Below, piece after piece: positions 1-8,772 of a DNA stretch of 64,000 nt. Below the pieces are notes generated by a model, which did no database searches, had not been told where the DNA came from, and saw nothing but the letters and a program-made list of their open reading frames with translations. Position numbers and translations under genes: made by a program. The stretch is from Legionella quinlivanii (GTDB lineage: Bacteria; Pseudomonadota; Gammaproteobacteria; Legionellales; Legionellaceae): the NCBI RefSeq assembly GCF_003265995.1, contig NZ_MVJN01000006.1, positions 1 to 64,000 of the forward strand, given 5' to 3'. Position 1 is the first letter of the stretch. Each line of letters begins with the position of its first letter.

Positions 1-287
1 ATTTCAAGCTTTGCCATTAAGGTACATCCAGGACATCAAATTTAATTCTATTAACGCTCGTAGCTACTACTCGGTCACGCCACGTGCATAGTCATTGCCA
101 GTTTGGGCTGGATATGCGGGAAAACCCAATAATAATCTTGTAATCGCTGAAAGATAGTTTTACCCATTTGAATTCCCTTTTGCTTTGGCGCTCTTGTTTC
201 GACTAAAATACCAAGTTGATTCCGGAGATAGTGGAAGGATTTTGCTGACACTCCATACAAAAGAAACTTGCGAAATCTATAACCCCA
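1..287. other. Left edge, no supportable gene
   Basis: No convincing coding region, RNA gene or repeat is seen here. A 61-codon minus-strand frame at 75-260 has no ribosome binding site and no family I recognise. The stretch lies downstream of the antitoxin gene and may be decayed sequence. Confidence 0.5.
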
Positions 288-581
288 TTAAAGTATATAA
301 TGGATCCCATGAGTATAAGCTAGCCTCAATAGTTTTAAATTTGCACCTCTAGGATGCACTTCTCCCCTTTCCCATTTTTGATAAGTTGAGGGGGTAACAT
401 TCAATATTTTAGCCATAACTGTTTGGCTCAGATTCTCTTTTATTCGCATTTTCTTGATTTCATTTGCCTGAAGTTCCTTAACTTCACTAACATTCAGAAG
501 CTCAATTTCTCTAATTGTAATCGGATCTAAACGGATATCTCTGGCTGCTTCTAGTACAGCCTCAATAATTTTACTCATCAT
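288..581 (-). CDS. HTH antitoxin of a HigB/HigA (NadS-like) toxin-antitoxin pair
   Basis: A 97-residue DNA-binding protein. The C-terminal half is an XRE/Cro-type helix-turn-helix (about residues 45-85, with LSQTVMAKILNV as the first helices and STYQKWERG as the recognition helix). In NadS/HigA-like families such proteins neutralise a RelE/HigB-type mRNA interferase and repress their own operon. The gene sits directly downstream of the toxin reading frame and overlaps its corrected stop codon by about 11 nt, as usual for toxin-first pairs. Two adjacent ATGs follow a GGAGG Shine-Dalgarno at 585-589; the second (578) has the better spacing, so the true start may be one codon shorter. The antitoxin looks intact while its toxin is frameshifted, so it may now be an orphan regulator. 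The fold assignment is firm; the family name is by analogy. Confidence 0.85.
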   Translation of the reverse strand: MMSKIIEAVLEAARDIRLDPITIREIELLNVSEVKELQANEIKKMRIKENLSQTVMAKILNVTPSTYQKWERGEVHPRGANLKLLRLAYTHGIHYIL

Positions 582-941
582 GTACCTCCAATAACGAACC
601 GCTATCTAACAATTCAGCAATTTCCTTCTCAGAATAAGCGAATAAAGATTTGGCAAAAATTTTAAGAGCCCGCTCCTCATTAGAGGAAATATTATCTTTC
701 GCATTTTTTCAAAGCCAAAAATGAAATAACAATTTTTGCCCTTTTTGAAGGCAACAATCGTTCTAGTGCTACCACTCTTCCCTCTTCCTTTATTAGCGAC
801 CCTTTTTTTGATGATCCCACCACCATAATTAGCTTCATAAATATCATTAGATATTTCCTGAGCAGCAATGAGAAGGCGTTTATCGCTAATTTCATTCTTG
901 ACAGCCCATTTACAAAAAGTTTTTGTTTTTATAATTCGCAT
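571..941 (-). pseudogene. RelE/HigB-type toxin, frameshifted at an A6 run
   Basis: The N-terminal part (MRIIKTKTFCKWA..., to FGFEK near position 706) resembles the HigB-like RelE toxin family, which cleaves mRNA on the ribosome. After FGFEK the reading frame turns into unrelated sequence. Adding one A to the six-A run (minus strand; T6 on the plus strand near 706-711) restores a typical family C-terminus: NAKDNIS, then ALKIFAKSLFAYSEKEI, ending LLEVHDE and a TAA at 573-571. The corrected protein would be 123 residues and would overlap the antitoxin start. The break may be a true inactivating deletion, slippage-based switching, or a homopolymer sequencing error; the sequence alone cannot decide. 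Confidence 0.8.
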
Positions 942-950
942 AATATGAGT

Positions 951-1006
951 TCACTATAGTAAACATTACTATAGCAAATTTTAGTATAGTGAGCAATTTA
1001 CTATGA
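951..1006. promoter_or_regulatory. Operator-promoter of the toxin-antitoxin operon
   Basis: Upstream of the toxin start are four copies of an ACTATAG-like core, at about 953-960, 967-974, 983-990 (inverted) and 999-1006, spaced 14-16 bp. The first is a perfect 8-bp palindrome (ACTATAGT). Phased short palindromes just upstream of a toxin-antitoxin operon are the usual binding sites of the HTH antitoxin. That role is inferred from position and symmetry. Confidence 0.55.
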
Positions 1007-1329
1007 AATATTCCGCCGTAACATTATTTCTCAAATAGATGCCTCGGGTAATTTAATTAAACCACCGTTTTTGTAAACTCTTCAATTTTTAAGTCTCAAG
1101 TTGATTTTGCTTCAATGAGTTTAAATAACTGTTTCAATTAATTATTGTTTAATTTGTACTGATTCAACCTTTTATTGAACTGCTGGCTGAGTTTATCGAG
1201 CTGTATATCAATATGAGCCCCCCTTCCCCGCCTTTTTTAATCGCTGCTGTGCTTGTTGATGGCGATACCTTGATTTTTGAATTATGGCGTAGCTGGCAAT
1301 AGCTTAAATTCTTTCTCTGAGCAATAGTC
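1007..1329. other. Gene-free AT-rich spacer
   Basis: About 320 bases without a supportable gene. A 61-codon minus-strand frame at 1164-1349 has no recognisable domain and no Shine-Dalgarno. It lies between the toxin-antitoxin operator and the permease remnant and is probably decayed DNA. Confidence 0.45.
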
Positions 1330-1539
1330 TTGCTAAAAATGAGAGGCAATCCGTTGGCGAAGGGTCACACTCTTGCCAATATAAATGGGCAATTCCCTAT
1401 GATCCCCATAGAAAGATACACTTCAGGCGAGTTAGTCATTGCTGCCACCATCGCGGTTGCCGCAGGGGCTATACTTACCATGCTCGTTGACACCATGATT
1501 CCGGAAGCTTTCGCAGTAGCCATAATTTTGCAGGTCTGA
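1330..1539 (+). pseudogene. 3' remnant of a ZIP-type metal permease
   Basis: Only the C-terminal part of this 69-codon frame is informative. From about residue 33 it reads as a small-residue-rich membrane helix (ATIAVAAGAILTMLVDTMIP, followed by EAF), which resembles the helix before the last membrane segment of bacterial ZIP-like permeases. It is followed in another frame by HNFAGL, also compatible with that family, so a one-base loss near 1520 plus loss of the last helix is likely. No 5' part of such a gene is present upstream. An intrinsic terminator follows at 1553-1576, as expected for a real gene end. Family assignment from so short a stretch is tentative. Confidence 0.35.
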
Positions 1540-1552
1540 AGGATAGTCAATC

Positions 1553-1576
1553 CCGTAGTTCTACGGTATTTTTTTA
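1553..1576 (+). terminator. Intrinsic terminator
   Basis: CCGTAG at 1553-1558 pairs with CTACGG at 1561-1566 (a tight loop), followed within 2 nt by a run of seven T. It ends the permease remnant and insulates the ankyrin gene downstream. Confidence 0.6.
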
Positions 1577-1663
1577 TCGCACCCTGGTTTAAAATAATCC
1601 TTCCCTAAAGATCCGTTTGCAAAGTAAATTCACACCTCAGCACTTTAAAAAAGTCAGCCCACC

Positions 1664-4600
1664 ATGAATGAAAAGAAAGAAAAAAACGATAGCCAAACCC
1701 CTTTACGTGAAAATCTTGGAAAAGCCGCTGATGTCATTGCAGATTCTGCAAGGCAGGTTAACCGAAGTGCCAAAGCTGTTGGAGAAAGTATTCCTTATGT
1801 AGGAAAAATTTCAAGAGCGGCAACGGTTGTATCGGACGCTGCCAAAGATACCGAATACGGTTTTGGTGAAAGCCTGGTGTGCAATGGACTCAAGAATGTT
1901 GTCGAAGTGGGGGCTGGTGCGGGGGTCGTGACATGGGGGTTAGTGCGCGGAGCAGCTGTTGGTGGTCTTGCCGCTGGCGGGCCTGTACCCAATCCCTATG
2001 TTAAAGGAGCCGGCGCCATAATTGGGGGATTAACCGGGGCAAAATTAGCGTCTGACGCGGTTGCTCCAATCGTTAAGCCGCTTGGCGAAGTTACCCGGAA
2101 TGTTTGCCATGCCACATTTGGCTGGTTAAACGGCCGAAATATGCCTGCATCGCCAAAAGCAGAGCAAAAGCAGGCAGCACAGCAACAGGCGTCAACGAAC
2201 ACCGCCCGTTATCAGGCGACTAATCTGCATTCTAAAAATACCTCTTTCCAGCAATTCATCTGCACAAGTAACCAGTTTAATTTATCTTATCAGCCGCGTT
2301 ATTTCGCATTTAATAATCTTTCAATGATGACCTGGAGTGCGCAACAACAGGCGGTCAGGGAATTTCAGCTGCGCTACGGCTTCATGTCGCCATCGATTGA
2401 GTCGGCGATTTACCGTGAAGTTTCGTTATCAACGTCTTCCTGGAATAGCGCTTATTTCCAAACATTGGGCTTGGCAGATTTTTCGCATGTGCTTATGGCA
2501 ACTAATCTGGTCAGTAGCTTTAACGCGTATAATATAGCCAACAGAGTCTACTCCCAAATGGAGGCATCCGGGGAAATTGGCGGTGTTGCTTCTGAAGTAT
2601 CCCTTATTGAGAACCTCCTCAACAGTGAGGCGCATGCAGTTACCGATCATTTCTATCTGTGCTTTCCCGAGAACAAAATGTCTGTTTCTGATGAGTGGTT
2701 TAGTCAGGTTCAGCATGAACTTTACAATGCCTATCACAAAGAAAAGACCCTGCCGATTTTTAGTTTGCACATTAATCAACAGGGTTTTAACTATTCCGTT
2801 TTGCCTAAGGCATTACAAGACACATCGGTCGGCAGGCTCATTGGCTTCCTGGATTTCTGGCTGAAAGGCTATTTAAATGGTGGCATTTTTGATGAGGCGT
2901 TTTTAGAGCGATGGCATGAGCAGGAAAATTGTGATGATGCTTTTTTAAGAGCCAACATGATTGACCTTAAGAAATACTGCAAAGAGAAGATGCCGGGCCT
3001 TGCTTATATTTCATTGCGCGAGTTGGAAAGCCGTTATGGAGTACAATATAAATCAAGCGATTCAGCTTATCAGCAGCCTTTCATGACCTCATTTCGCATT
3101 ATTTCCATACTTCCAAAAATCGAAACGATTGACAATATGCTGCTTCCCCATCCCGATATAAGGATTGAGTACAGTGTTGATTTAATGCCGGACTATAAGC
3201 AATATGTCGATTCCTATTTATTGGAACATGGAAAATATCCCCCGGAATATGAGAGCAATTTACGCTGCTATGAATTGTTTGCCCAGGAAGTGGCTGAAAA
3301 AATGCCGCAACTGCAGTTCTGTAAAGAGCTATTCAAGCGTTTAGGGATAATCACTGTACTGTCATATCTTTATGTAACCTTCGAGAAGATGGGCAAGCTT
3401 CCTCAGCTTCCGCCTTTAAAAGAGGCAGCTATTCATCCCCATTTCCCAAAATCTTTACCGCCAATTCCAGTTCGTCATTTTCAGACCTATCCTTTGAGCA
3501 TTCAGTTTAATGAGATACTTGAGCGCTTCAGGCAGACAGAGGGGCGTGAGCAAAGCGATCAATTATTTTCCGAGCTTTTTAAATTTAAAAAAGCAGAGGC
3601 GCTTCCCAAGGGCATTGCCGAGAAAATGCAGGCAAGTGTTATTTCGCTCATTAAGGAAAAACTAAGCCCTAAGCTTCCGCAGGGTGAAGCAGTTGAGATT
3701 AATGAAGATGAGAGTGAGCGAATCACAAAAGCCGCGAGTGATTACTTACTGAATAATATTCGCCAATTGCACAGCATCATTGAGAAAGCCGCTAACAAAA
3801 TGGCCGCCGGCTTGACCAGGGAACAGCAAGCGATGGCCAAAGAAAAAGCATTGGCCTCGCGGATTGAATATGTCATAGGCGCCATTACTCAAAAGCAGGC
3901 AATATTAGAGGCTGAATGGAAAAAAGATCCTCGGAAAGCACAGGACGGAATTCTTGCGGTAATTCCGGAAGACACTCTGGTAAAAGACAAAGAGGGAAAA
4001 TTAATCTCATTGCGGGCGAGCATACGCGATAATTTCAAGGCTATCCAACAAAATCTGGACACTACGAAACAAGCTGCTATTTCTGAAATTAAACAGAAAA
4101 GCGACTCGAATTTAGCCGATGATTTCGCAGAGCTGTCAAAAGCCTATGAGGCTGGATTGCTGGCAAATAAAGAGCGTCATGAAAAACAGGCTGCAGAAGC
4201 TTTTTCCCAACAAATCACAGCGCTTAAAGATCTTATTATCAAGCAGCTTGAGGAAGCAATAAAAAAAATCGAAGTCAACAAAAAGGCTCAGGTCGACGCT
4301 GTACCGGTGCATCTCCGTGCAGCTAATGAGGTTCAAATTACGGCGTTCATTAAAGGGGAGAACGACCGGATTGAAGGGATTCGACAGTCGATTGAGCTGG
4401 TTAAACTTGAAGCGAGCGAAATAACTCCCGGGACAAGCCCAAATCCTGAAGAGGCTATACAATTATTGCGCACCAGAAAAACCGAGCTGACAGCACTAAT
4501 TAACCCACAAGTTGAAAAATTCATTAAAGAAGACAGCGAAAAATTAAAAGAAAAGTATGATGAGGAAATAATAAAATGCAAACAGCATTATACAACCCTT

Positions 4601-7600
4601 AGCCAGGAACAGGCTAAAAATATCGAAGCGGCGGTAGCCGAAGACATTATCAGTGCGTGTTATCAGGAGGCATTAGGACAGTTGGGGTATTATTTCGCCC
4701 ATGAAATAAAACGACTTACCAGTTATCTGCAGAATATACAGCATCTCATTGATTGCCTGCTTTCTCACAAGGAAATCGCAGAAAATCCAGTCAGTAAGCA
4801 ATACACCCACAGCTTCGTCTCTTTCACCAGCTCGGATTTAACACGAAAATATGTCGGCGGCTGTGCTCCCGAGCTTCCCAATATAAAAGCTGCCCCGCTG
4901 CCGCATGGGGAATTATTTGAAGAGTCACTGTCTGCCGCTTTTAAAGCGGGCAGACAAGACAAAGTCAGCTTTCAGTTCCAAGGGCAAAGCTATATTGCTT
5001 ATCGATTAAGAGCCAAAGATTCTGAACTGGTGCTCGCTGATTCAGAGGAACATAAGGCACTGGATACTCTGGCCGTGGAGGCGATTAATCGCATAAATAA
5101 TGATGCCGCCCAGGCTGTGCATTTAAGTCAGGAAAGCTTAAAAACAATTGTTGACAGCAATGGCGCCACCCTGATGCACTATGCGTCAGCATCATTAAAT
5201 CCTGCTATTTTAAAAACTATATTCCAGGCAAACGGTGTAGAAGTGCTTCGACTGGCGGATAAAGCAGGTAATTTGCCGGTGCACATGGCAGCACAATCGG
5301 GTCATGTAGAAGCGCTGCGGTTAATGCTTGGCATTGCCCCTGATCTGGTGAACGCCAAAAACAAACGTGGACTGACACCGCTCATGCTGGCTGTGCAGCA
5401 TGGTAAACAAGAGGTAATGGAAGCATTGCAGCTCGCAGGAGCCGATTTTAACTATGCGCTTCCCAATGGTCTATTTCCCTTGTTCATGGCGTTCCAGAAA
5501 AATTTCAGATCGCTTGCATTATGGATGATGGAGCATGTCCCTGGACTGGATCTCAATCAAATGATTGACAGCCGTATGACCAGTTTACACCTGGCCATTC
5601 AAGGCGGTGAAATAGAAGCAGCCAAAGAGCTGGTTCGCCGAAAAGCCCGGCCGGACATCCGCAGAAAATCCGATGGCTACACCGCGTTTCATTGTGCGGC
5701 GTCTCAGGGTGAAGTTGAACTGCTTCAAATCATGTTAGCGGCTAACCCGGATTTAGCCGTGGATATGCCTTTGGAGTCTAAAAAAACAGCCTTGCATCTT
5801 GCGGCACAGGCAGGACAGTTAGCTGCAGTTCAGTTTCTCATTGGAAAAGGCGCTTTAATCGATGCCCAAAACCTGGAAGGAGAAACCCCATTAGTCCTCG
5901 CTATTAAGGCGGGACAGCTTGAAACAGCCCAATGGCTTGCTGAGCGGGCAGCTGTTAACCAGCCTAATCATAAAAAACAGACTGCTTCACAATTAGCTAT
6001 TCAGTATGCGCTGCCTGCCGTTAGCGATATCTTGTTCAGGCGCGGTGAAGACTATCACGCCAAAGACAGAAATGGCTTTTCAAGTCTGTATTTTCTGGTG
6101 CGCAATGGGGATTATGCACGCGTCAGGCAGTTGCTTCGAAAGAATGTAAATTTCAGGGAGATGTATGAAGGCAATAGCTTAACAGCGATAGCGGCGCAGT
6201 TTGGCCATTTTCTCATTGTTTATGCTTTGCTTGAAAAAGGTGTTGCCTATAAAACCTCTTCATCGCTGACTCTGCTTGATTGTGCAGTAATGGCTGATGA
6301 AATTGGTTATTTGCGGGATAATCTGCAAGAAGACAATGATCTGACCGCTTTGAGTTTGAAGGCAATTCAAAATAGAGCATTTTCCTGCCTGGAATATTTA
6401 TTCAAAAAAGGTCAAAAGAACTCTATTCAGACGTCTCTTTTAATAGCTGCGGCAATTGAAAGTAATGATGAAAAAATAGCTTCTTTGGTTTTCAGATACT
6501 GCAAAGATATCGATCAGCCGCTGGATACTGAGAGAAACTATCCAGTCCACATCGCGATAAAGACTGGCGCCCATCGTATTTTACCCTTGTTAAAGGAAAG
6601 GGCTTGTCAATTTGCAAGTGTTAACAGCAGGCAGCAAACGGCTTTTCATTTGGCTGTAAAACAGGACGATGCTGCGCTCCTTAAACGTTTGTTTAAATTA
6701 AGCCTGCCGAGTGAATGGCCGAGAGACTTGTTTCTATTGGAAGAAGTGTCTGCTGATATTCGTAAGCTGCTCAGTAAATATGAAAAGCGTCAATCCCCCT
6801 CTCGAGAGGCTGCTAAATCAAAAGGCGCTCCAGTTCAGCCCTCCCCTGCTCCCAGCAAGCCGCTTCCTACCCCTGTTCTTGATAAAAAGGGGAGGAAGGT
6901 TATAAAAAAATTCAAACTGCATCTACAAAAACTGCAATTTGATAAAGCATTGTCATTATTTAACAAAGAAAAAATTCTGTTGACGGCTTTCAAGTCCACA
7001 AAAGGGGCTTCTTTACTGCAACATCTTATCGCAAATACCTATCATCTGACTTCACTTCAGGCAGGTGAAGAAGGCTTGGCCCTGGGTAATCTTGATTCCT
7101 CTTTGGAAAAATTGTTGGCCGCCTTAAATAAGGATGGAGTCTCTCCTGGTTTGTTTAAAGGAGATAAAAATGTATTACGGGCGATTATCAATGCAAATGA
7201 TGACGCAACGGCATGCTACCGCTTTGATGTCGTGGTCAAGTATTTTCCTGACTGCATTGCCGATTTAATTTCCGACAAAATCCGCGGCCTGAGTATGCTG
7301 CAGTTAGCTTCAGCAAAGTCACATAGCTTGCTCTTTACCAAAATGGATGCGGTCTGCCGTAGTGCTGAAACATCGGATCATAATGGTTTGCATGAAGCCA
7401 TAAAGGCCAACAAGTATGAACTGGTGAAACAGTTGCTGCCCTATTATGCGGTTAACCGCCCCAATCATAAAGGGCAGACTGCCCTGATGTTTGCAGCAGC
7501 CACCGGCAATGTCGCCTTAATGAACCTGCTGCTAAAAGAAGGGGCACGAGTTGATCAGGTTGATTTAAAAGGTAATAGTGCCTTGCATTATGCCCTTGAG

Positions 7601-8752
7601 AAGCCGTCTGAGGCCGCCGCATTAACGCTTCTTCCTCTGATGAAAACACCCAATCAGAGCAACCGTCTGGGCATAACGCCAATGATGTTAGCTGCTGCCA
7701 AGGAATCGCTGCCTGTCTTGCGATACCTTTGCGAGTCGGGACATAGCATTTCCTCTGTTGATCAATCCGGAAACAACGCCCTTCATTATGCGGCGATGCT
7801 TGGAAAAGTAAAAAGTATTGTGTATCTGGCGAGGCAGGGCTTTGATTTAAATCAACCCGAGACACCTGAGGGGACTAAAAAACTTGAAAAAAGTGCGAGA
7901 CGAACCGCTTTGCATCTGGCTGCTTTGAATGGACATGTTAAAGCCGTACTTTGTCTGCTCGAGTTAAAAGCTGACCTTGAAAAAGAGGATAAGCATGGCT
8001 TTGGGGTATGCGAGTATGCCATTTATTCGAAGAATCAGGAAATGCTGGATTTTGTTAAATTAATCCCGCTTTATCATAGCAAAGAACGCAATCGATCGCT
8101 TTTGCATGCAGCTGTAACAAAAAATAACAAATATGCATTGGCAGAGCTGATTCTGGACGATGTAGATCTCAATGTCCTGGATAAGAATGGGCGATCTGCT
8201 TTGCACTTGGCCTGTATTAACGATGCCAGGGACGCTGCTGCGCTGTTGCTCAAAGGTGGGGATCTTGTTCTCAATGATACTGATCGGCTTGGGTATGCGC
8301 CGATTCACTATGCTGCCCAACTTAATCATGTGGGTTTGATTGAATTGCTGGCTAAAGCGGGTGCAAATCTGAATCAACCAGCAAGCGGCAATGGCACTGC
8401 ATTACACCTCGCTTGCCAGAATGGCAAGATGCCTGCAGTGCTGGAATTGATAAAGCATGGAGCTGATTTAAACCCCATCAATGCTGATGGTTTAACGCCT
8501 GCACAAACGGCTCTGGGTAAAGGGCATTTTAGAATTGTCAGGGCACTGGTGCAAGCGGGAGATAAAAGTATAAGCCCTGCAAGTTTTGCCCATTTACCCA
8601 AGGAGCGAAATGACGAGTTAAATCGCGCGCTTAGCCAATACCATTCAGTGTCTAAAGTGAATGAAGGTTTAATGATGCACAGTTTCTATAAAAGCCTTCA
8701 TAAGCCGATGCAGCCATCAGCTGAGCAGTTAAAAACAAACGTCCCAAGCTAA
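1664..8752 (+). CDS. Giant ankyrin-repeat protein, candidate secreted effector
   Basis: A 2362-residue protein. Residues ~75-135 form a glycine/alanine-rich hydrophobic stretch (VVTWGLVRGAAVGGLAAGG and a second GAIIGGLTGAKLAS block) that could insert in or contact a membrane. Residues ~140-680 have no recognised domain. Residues ~690-1020 are charged, Lys/Glu/Gln-rich and predicted coiled coil. Two ankyrin blocks follow, at ~1165-1680 and ~1905-2300, with clear TALHLAAQAGQ-, TPLMLAVQHGK- and ALHYAAMLGK-type units; I count roughly 20 or more repeats. A Pro/Ser-rich linker lies between them at ~1710-1740. Ankyrin arrays bind proteins, and in Legionella they are common in Dot/Icm type IV effectors. 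No catalytic motif was found. The SecA-like gene begins 20 bp downstream, so the two are probably co-transcribed. No Shine-Dalgarno is evident before the ATG. Confidence 0.9.
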   Translation: MNEKKEKNDSQTPLRENLGKAADVIADSARQVNRSAKAVGESIPYVGKISRAATVVSDAAKDTEYGFGESLVCNGLKNVVEVGAGAGVVTWGLVRGAAVGGLAAGGPVPNPYVKGAGAIIGGLTGAKLASDAVAPIVKPLGEVTRNVCHATFGWLNGRNMPASPKAEQKQAAQQQASTNTARYQATNLHSKNTSFQQFICTSNQFNLSYQPRYFAFNNLSMMTWSAQQQAVREFQLRYGFMSPSIESAIYREVSLSTSSWNSAYFQTLGLADFSHVLMATNLVSSFNAYNIANRVYSQMEASGEIGGVASEVSLIENLLNSEAHAVTDHFYLCFPENKMSVSDEWFSQVQHELYNAYHKEKTLPIFSLHINQQGFNYSVLPKALQDTSVGRLIGFLDFWLKGYLNGGIFDEAFLERWHEQENCDDAFLRANMIDLKKYCKEKMPGLAYISLRELESRYGVQYKSSDSAYQQPFMTSFRIISILPKIETIDNMLLPHPDIRIEYSVDLMPDYKQYVDSYLLEHGKYPPEYESNLRCYELFAQEVAEKMPQLQFCKELFKRLGIITVLSYLYVTFEKMGKLPQLPPLKEAAIHPHFPKSLPPIPVRHFQTYPLSIQFNEILERFRQTEGREQSDQLFSELFKFKKAEALPKGIAEKMQASVISLIKEKLSPKLPQGEAVEINEDESERITKAASDYLLNNIRQLHSIIEKAANKMAAGLTREQQAMAKEKALASRIEYVIGAITQKQAILEAEWKKDPRKAQDGILAVIPEDTLVKDKEGKLISLRASIRDNFKAIQQNLDTTKQAAISEIKQKSDSNLADDFAELSKAYEAGLLANKERHEKQAAEAFSQQITALKDLIIKQLEEAIKKIEVNKKAQVDAVPVHLRAANEVQITAFIKGENDRIEGIRQSIELVKLEASEITPGTSPNPEEAIQLLRTRKTELTALINPQVEKFIKEDSEKLKEKYDEEIIKCKQHYTTLSQEQAKNIEAAVAEDIISACYQEALGQLGYYFAHEIKRLTSYLQNIQHLIDCLLSHKEIAENPVSKQYTHSFVSFTSSDLTRKYVGGCAPELPNIKAAPLPHGELFEESLSAAFKAGRQDKVSFQFQGQSYIAYRLRAKDSELVLADSEEHKALDTLAVEAINRINNDAAQAVHLSQESLKTIVDSNGATLMHYASASLNPAILKTIFQANGVEVLRLADKAGNLPVHMAAQSGHVEALRLMLGIAPDLVNAKNKRGLTPLMLAVQHGKQEVMEALQLAGADFNYALPNGLFPLFMAFQKNFRSLALWMMEHVPGLDLNQMIDSRMTSLHLAIQGGEIEAAKELVRRKARPDIRRKSDGYTAFHCAASQGEVELLQIMLAANPDLAVDMPLESKKTALHLAAQAGQLAAVQFLIGKGALIDAQNLEGETPLVLAIKAGQLETAQWLAERAAVNQPNHKKQTASQLAIQYALPAVSDILFRRGEDYHAKDRNGFSSLYFLVRNGDYARVRQLLRKNVNFREMYEGNSLTAIAAQFGHFLIVYALLEKGVAYKTSSSLTLLDCAVMADEIGYLRDNLQEDNDLTALSLKAIQNRAFSCLEYLFKKGQKNSIQTSLLIAAAIESNDEKIASLVFRYCKDIDQPLDTERNYPVHIAIKTGAHRILPLLKERACQFASVNSRQQTAFHLAVKQDDAALLKRLFKLSLPSEWPRDLFLLEEVSADIRKLLSKYEKRQSPSREAAKSKGAPVQPSPAPSKPLPTPVLDKKGRKVIKKFKLHLQKLQFDKALSLFNKEKILLTAFKSTKGASLLQHLIANTYHLTSLQAGEEGLALGNLDSSLEKLLAALNKDGVSPGLFKGDKNVLRAIINANDDATACYRFDVVVKYFPDCIADLISDKIRGLSMLQLASAKSHSLLFTKMDAVCRSAETSDHNGLHEAIKANKYELVKQLLPYYAVNRPNHKGQTALMFAAATGNVALMNLLLKEGARVDQVDLKGNSALHYALEKPSEAAALTLLPLMKTPNQSNRLGITPMMLAAAKESLPVLRYLCESGHSISSVDQSGNNALHYAAMLGKVKSIVYLARQGFDLNQPETPEGTKKLEKSARRTALHLAALNGHVKAVLCLLELKADLEKEDKHGFGVCEYAIYSKNQEMLDFVKLIPLYHSKERNRSLLHAAVTKNNKYALAELILDDVDLNVLDKNGRSALHLACINDARDAAALLLKGGDLVLNDTDRLGYAPIHYAAQLNHVGLIELLAKAGANLNQPASGNGTALHLACQNGKMPAVLELIKHGADLNPINADGLTPAQTALGKGHFRIVRALVQAGDKSISPASFAHLPKERNDELNRALSQYHSVSKVNEGLMMHSFYKSLHKPMQPSAEQLKTNVPS

Positions 8753-8772
8753 TGTTTTAAGAGAAAATACTA

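Noticed and set aside
75-260. 61-codon minus-strand reading frame
   Set aside because: No Shine-Dalgarno, no recognisable domain, and lies in a decayed region; not enough to call a gene.
1164-1349. 61-codon minus-strand reading frame
   Set aside because: Low-complexity Ser/Lys composition, no start signal, no family; overlaps the permease remnant on the other strand.
7452-7865. 137-codon frame opposite the ankyrin gene
   Set aside because: Antisense shadow of the second ankyrin block; the plus-strand frame has strong repeat structure there.
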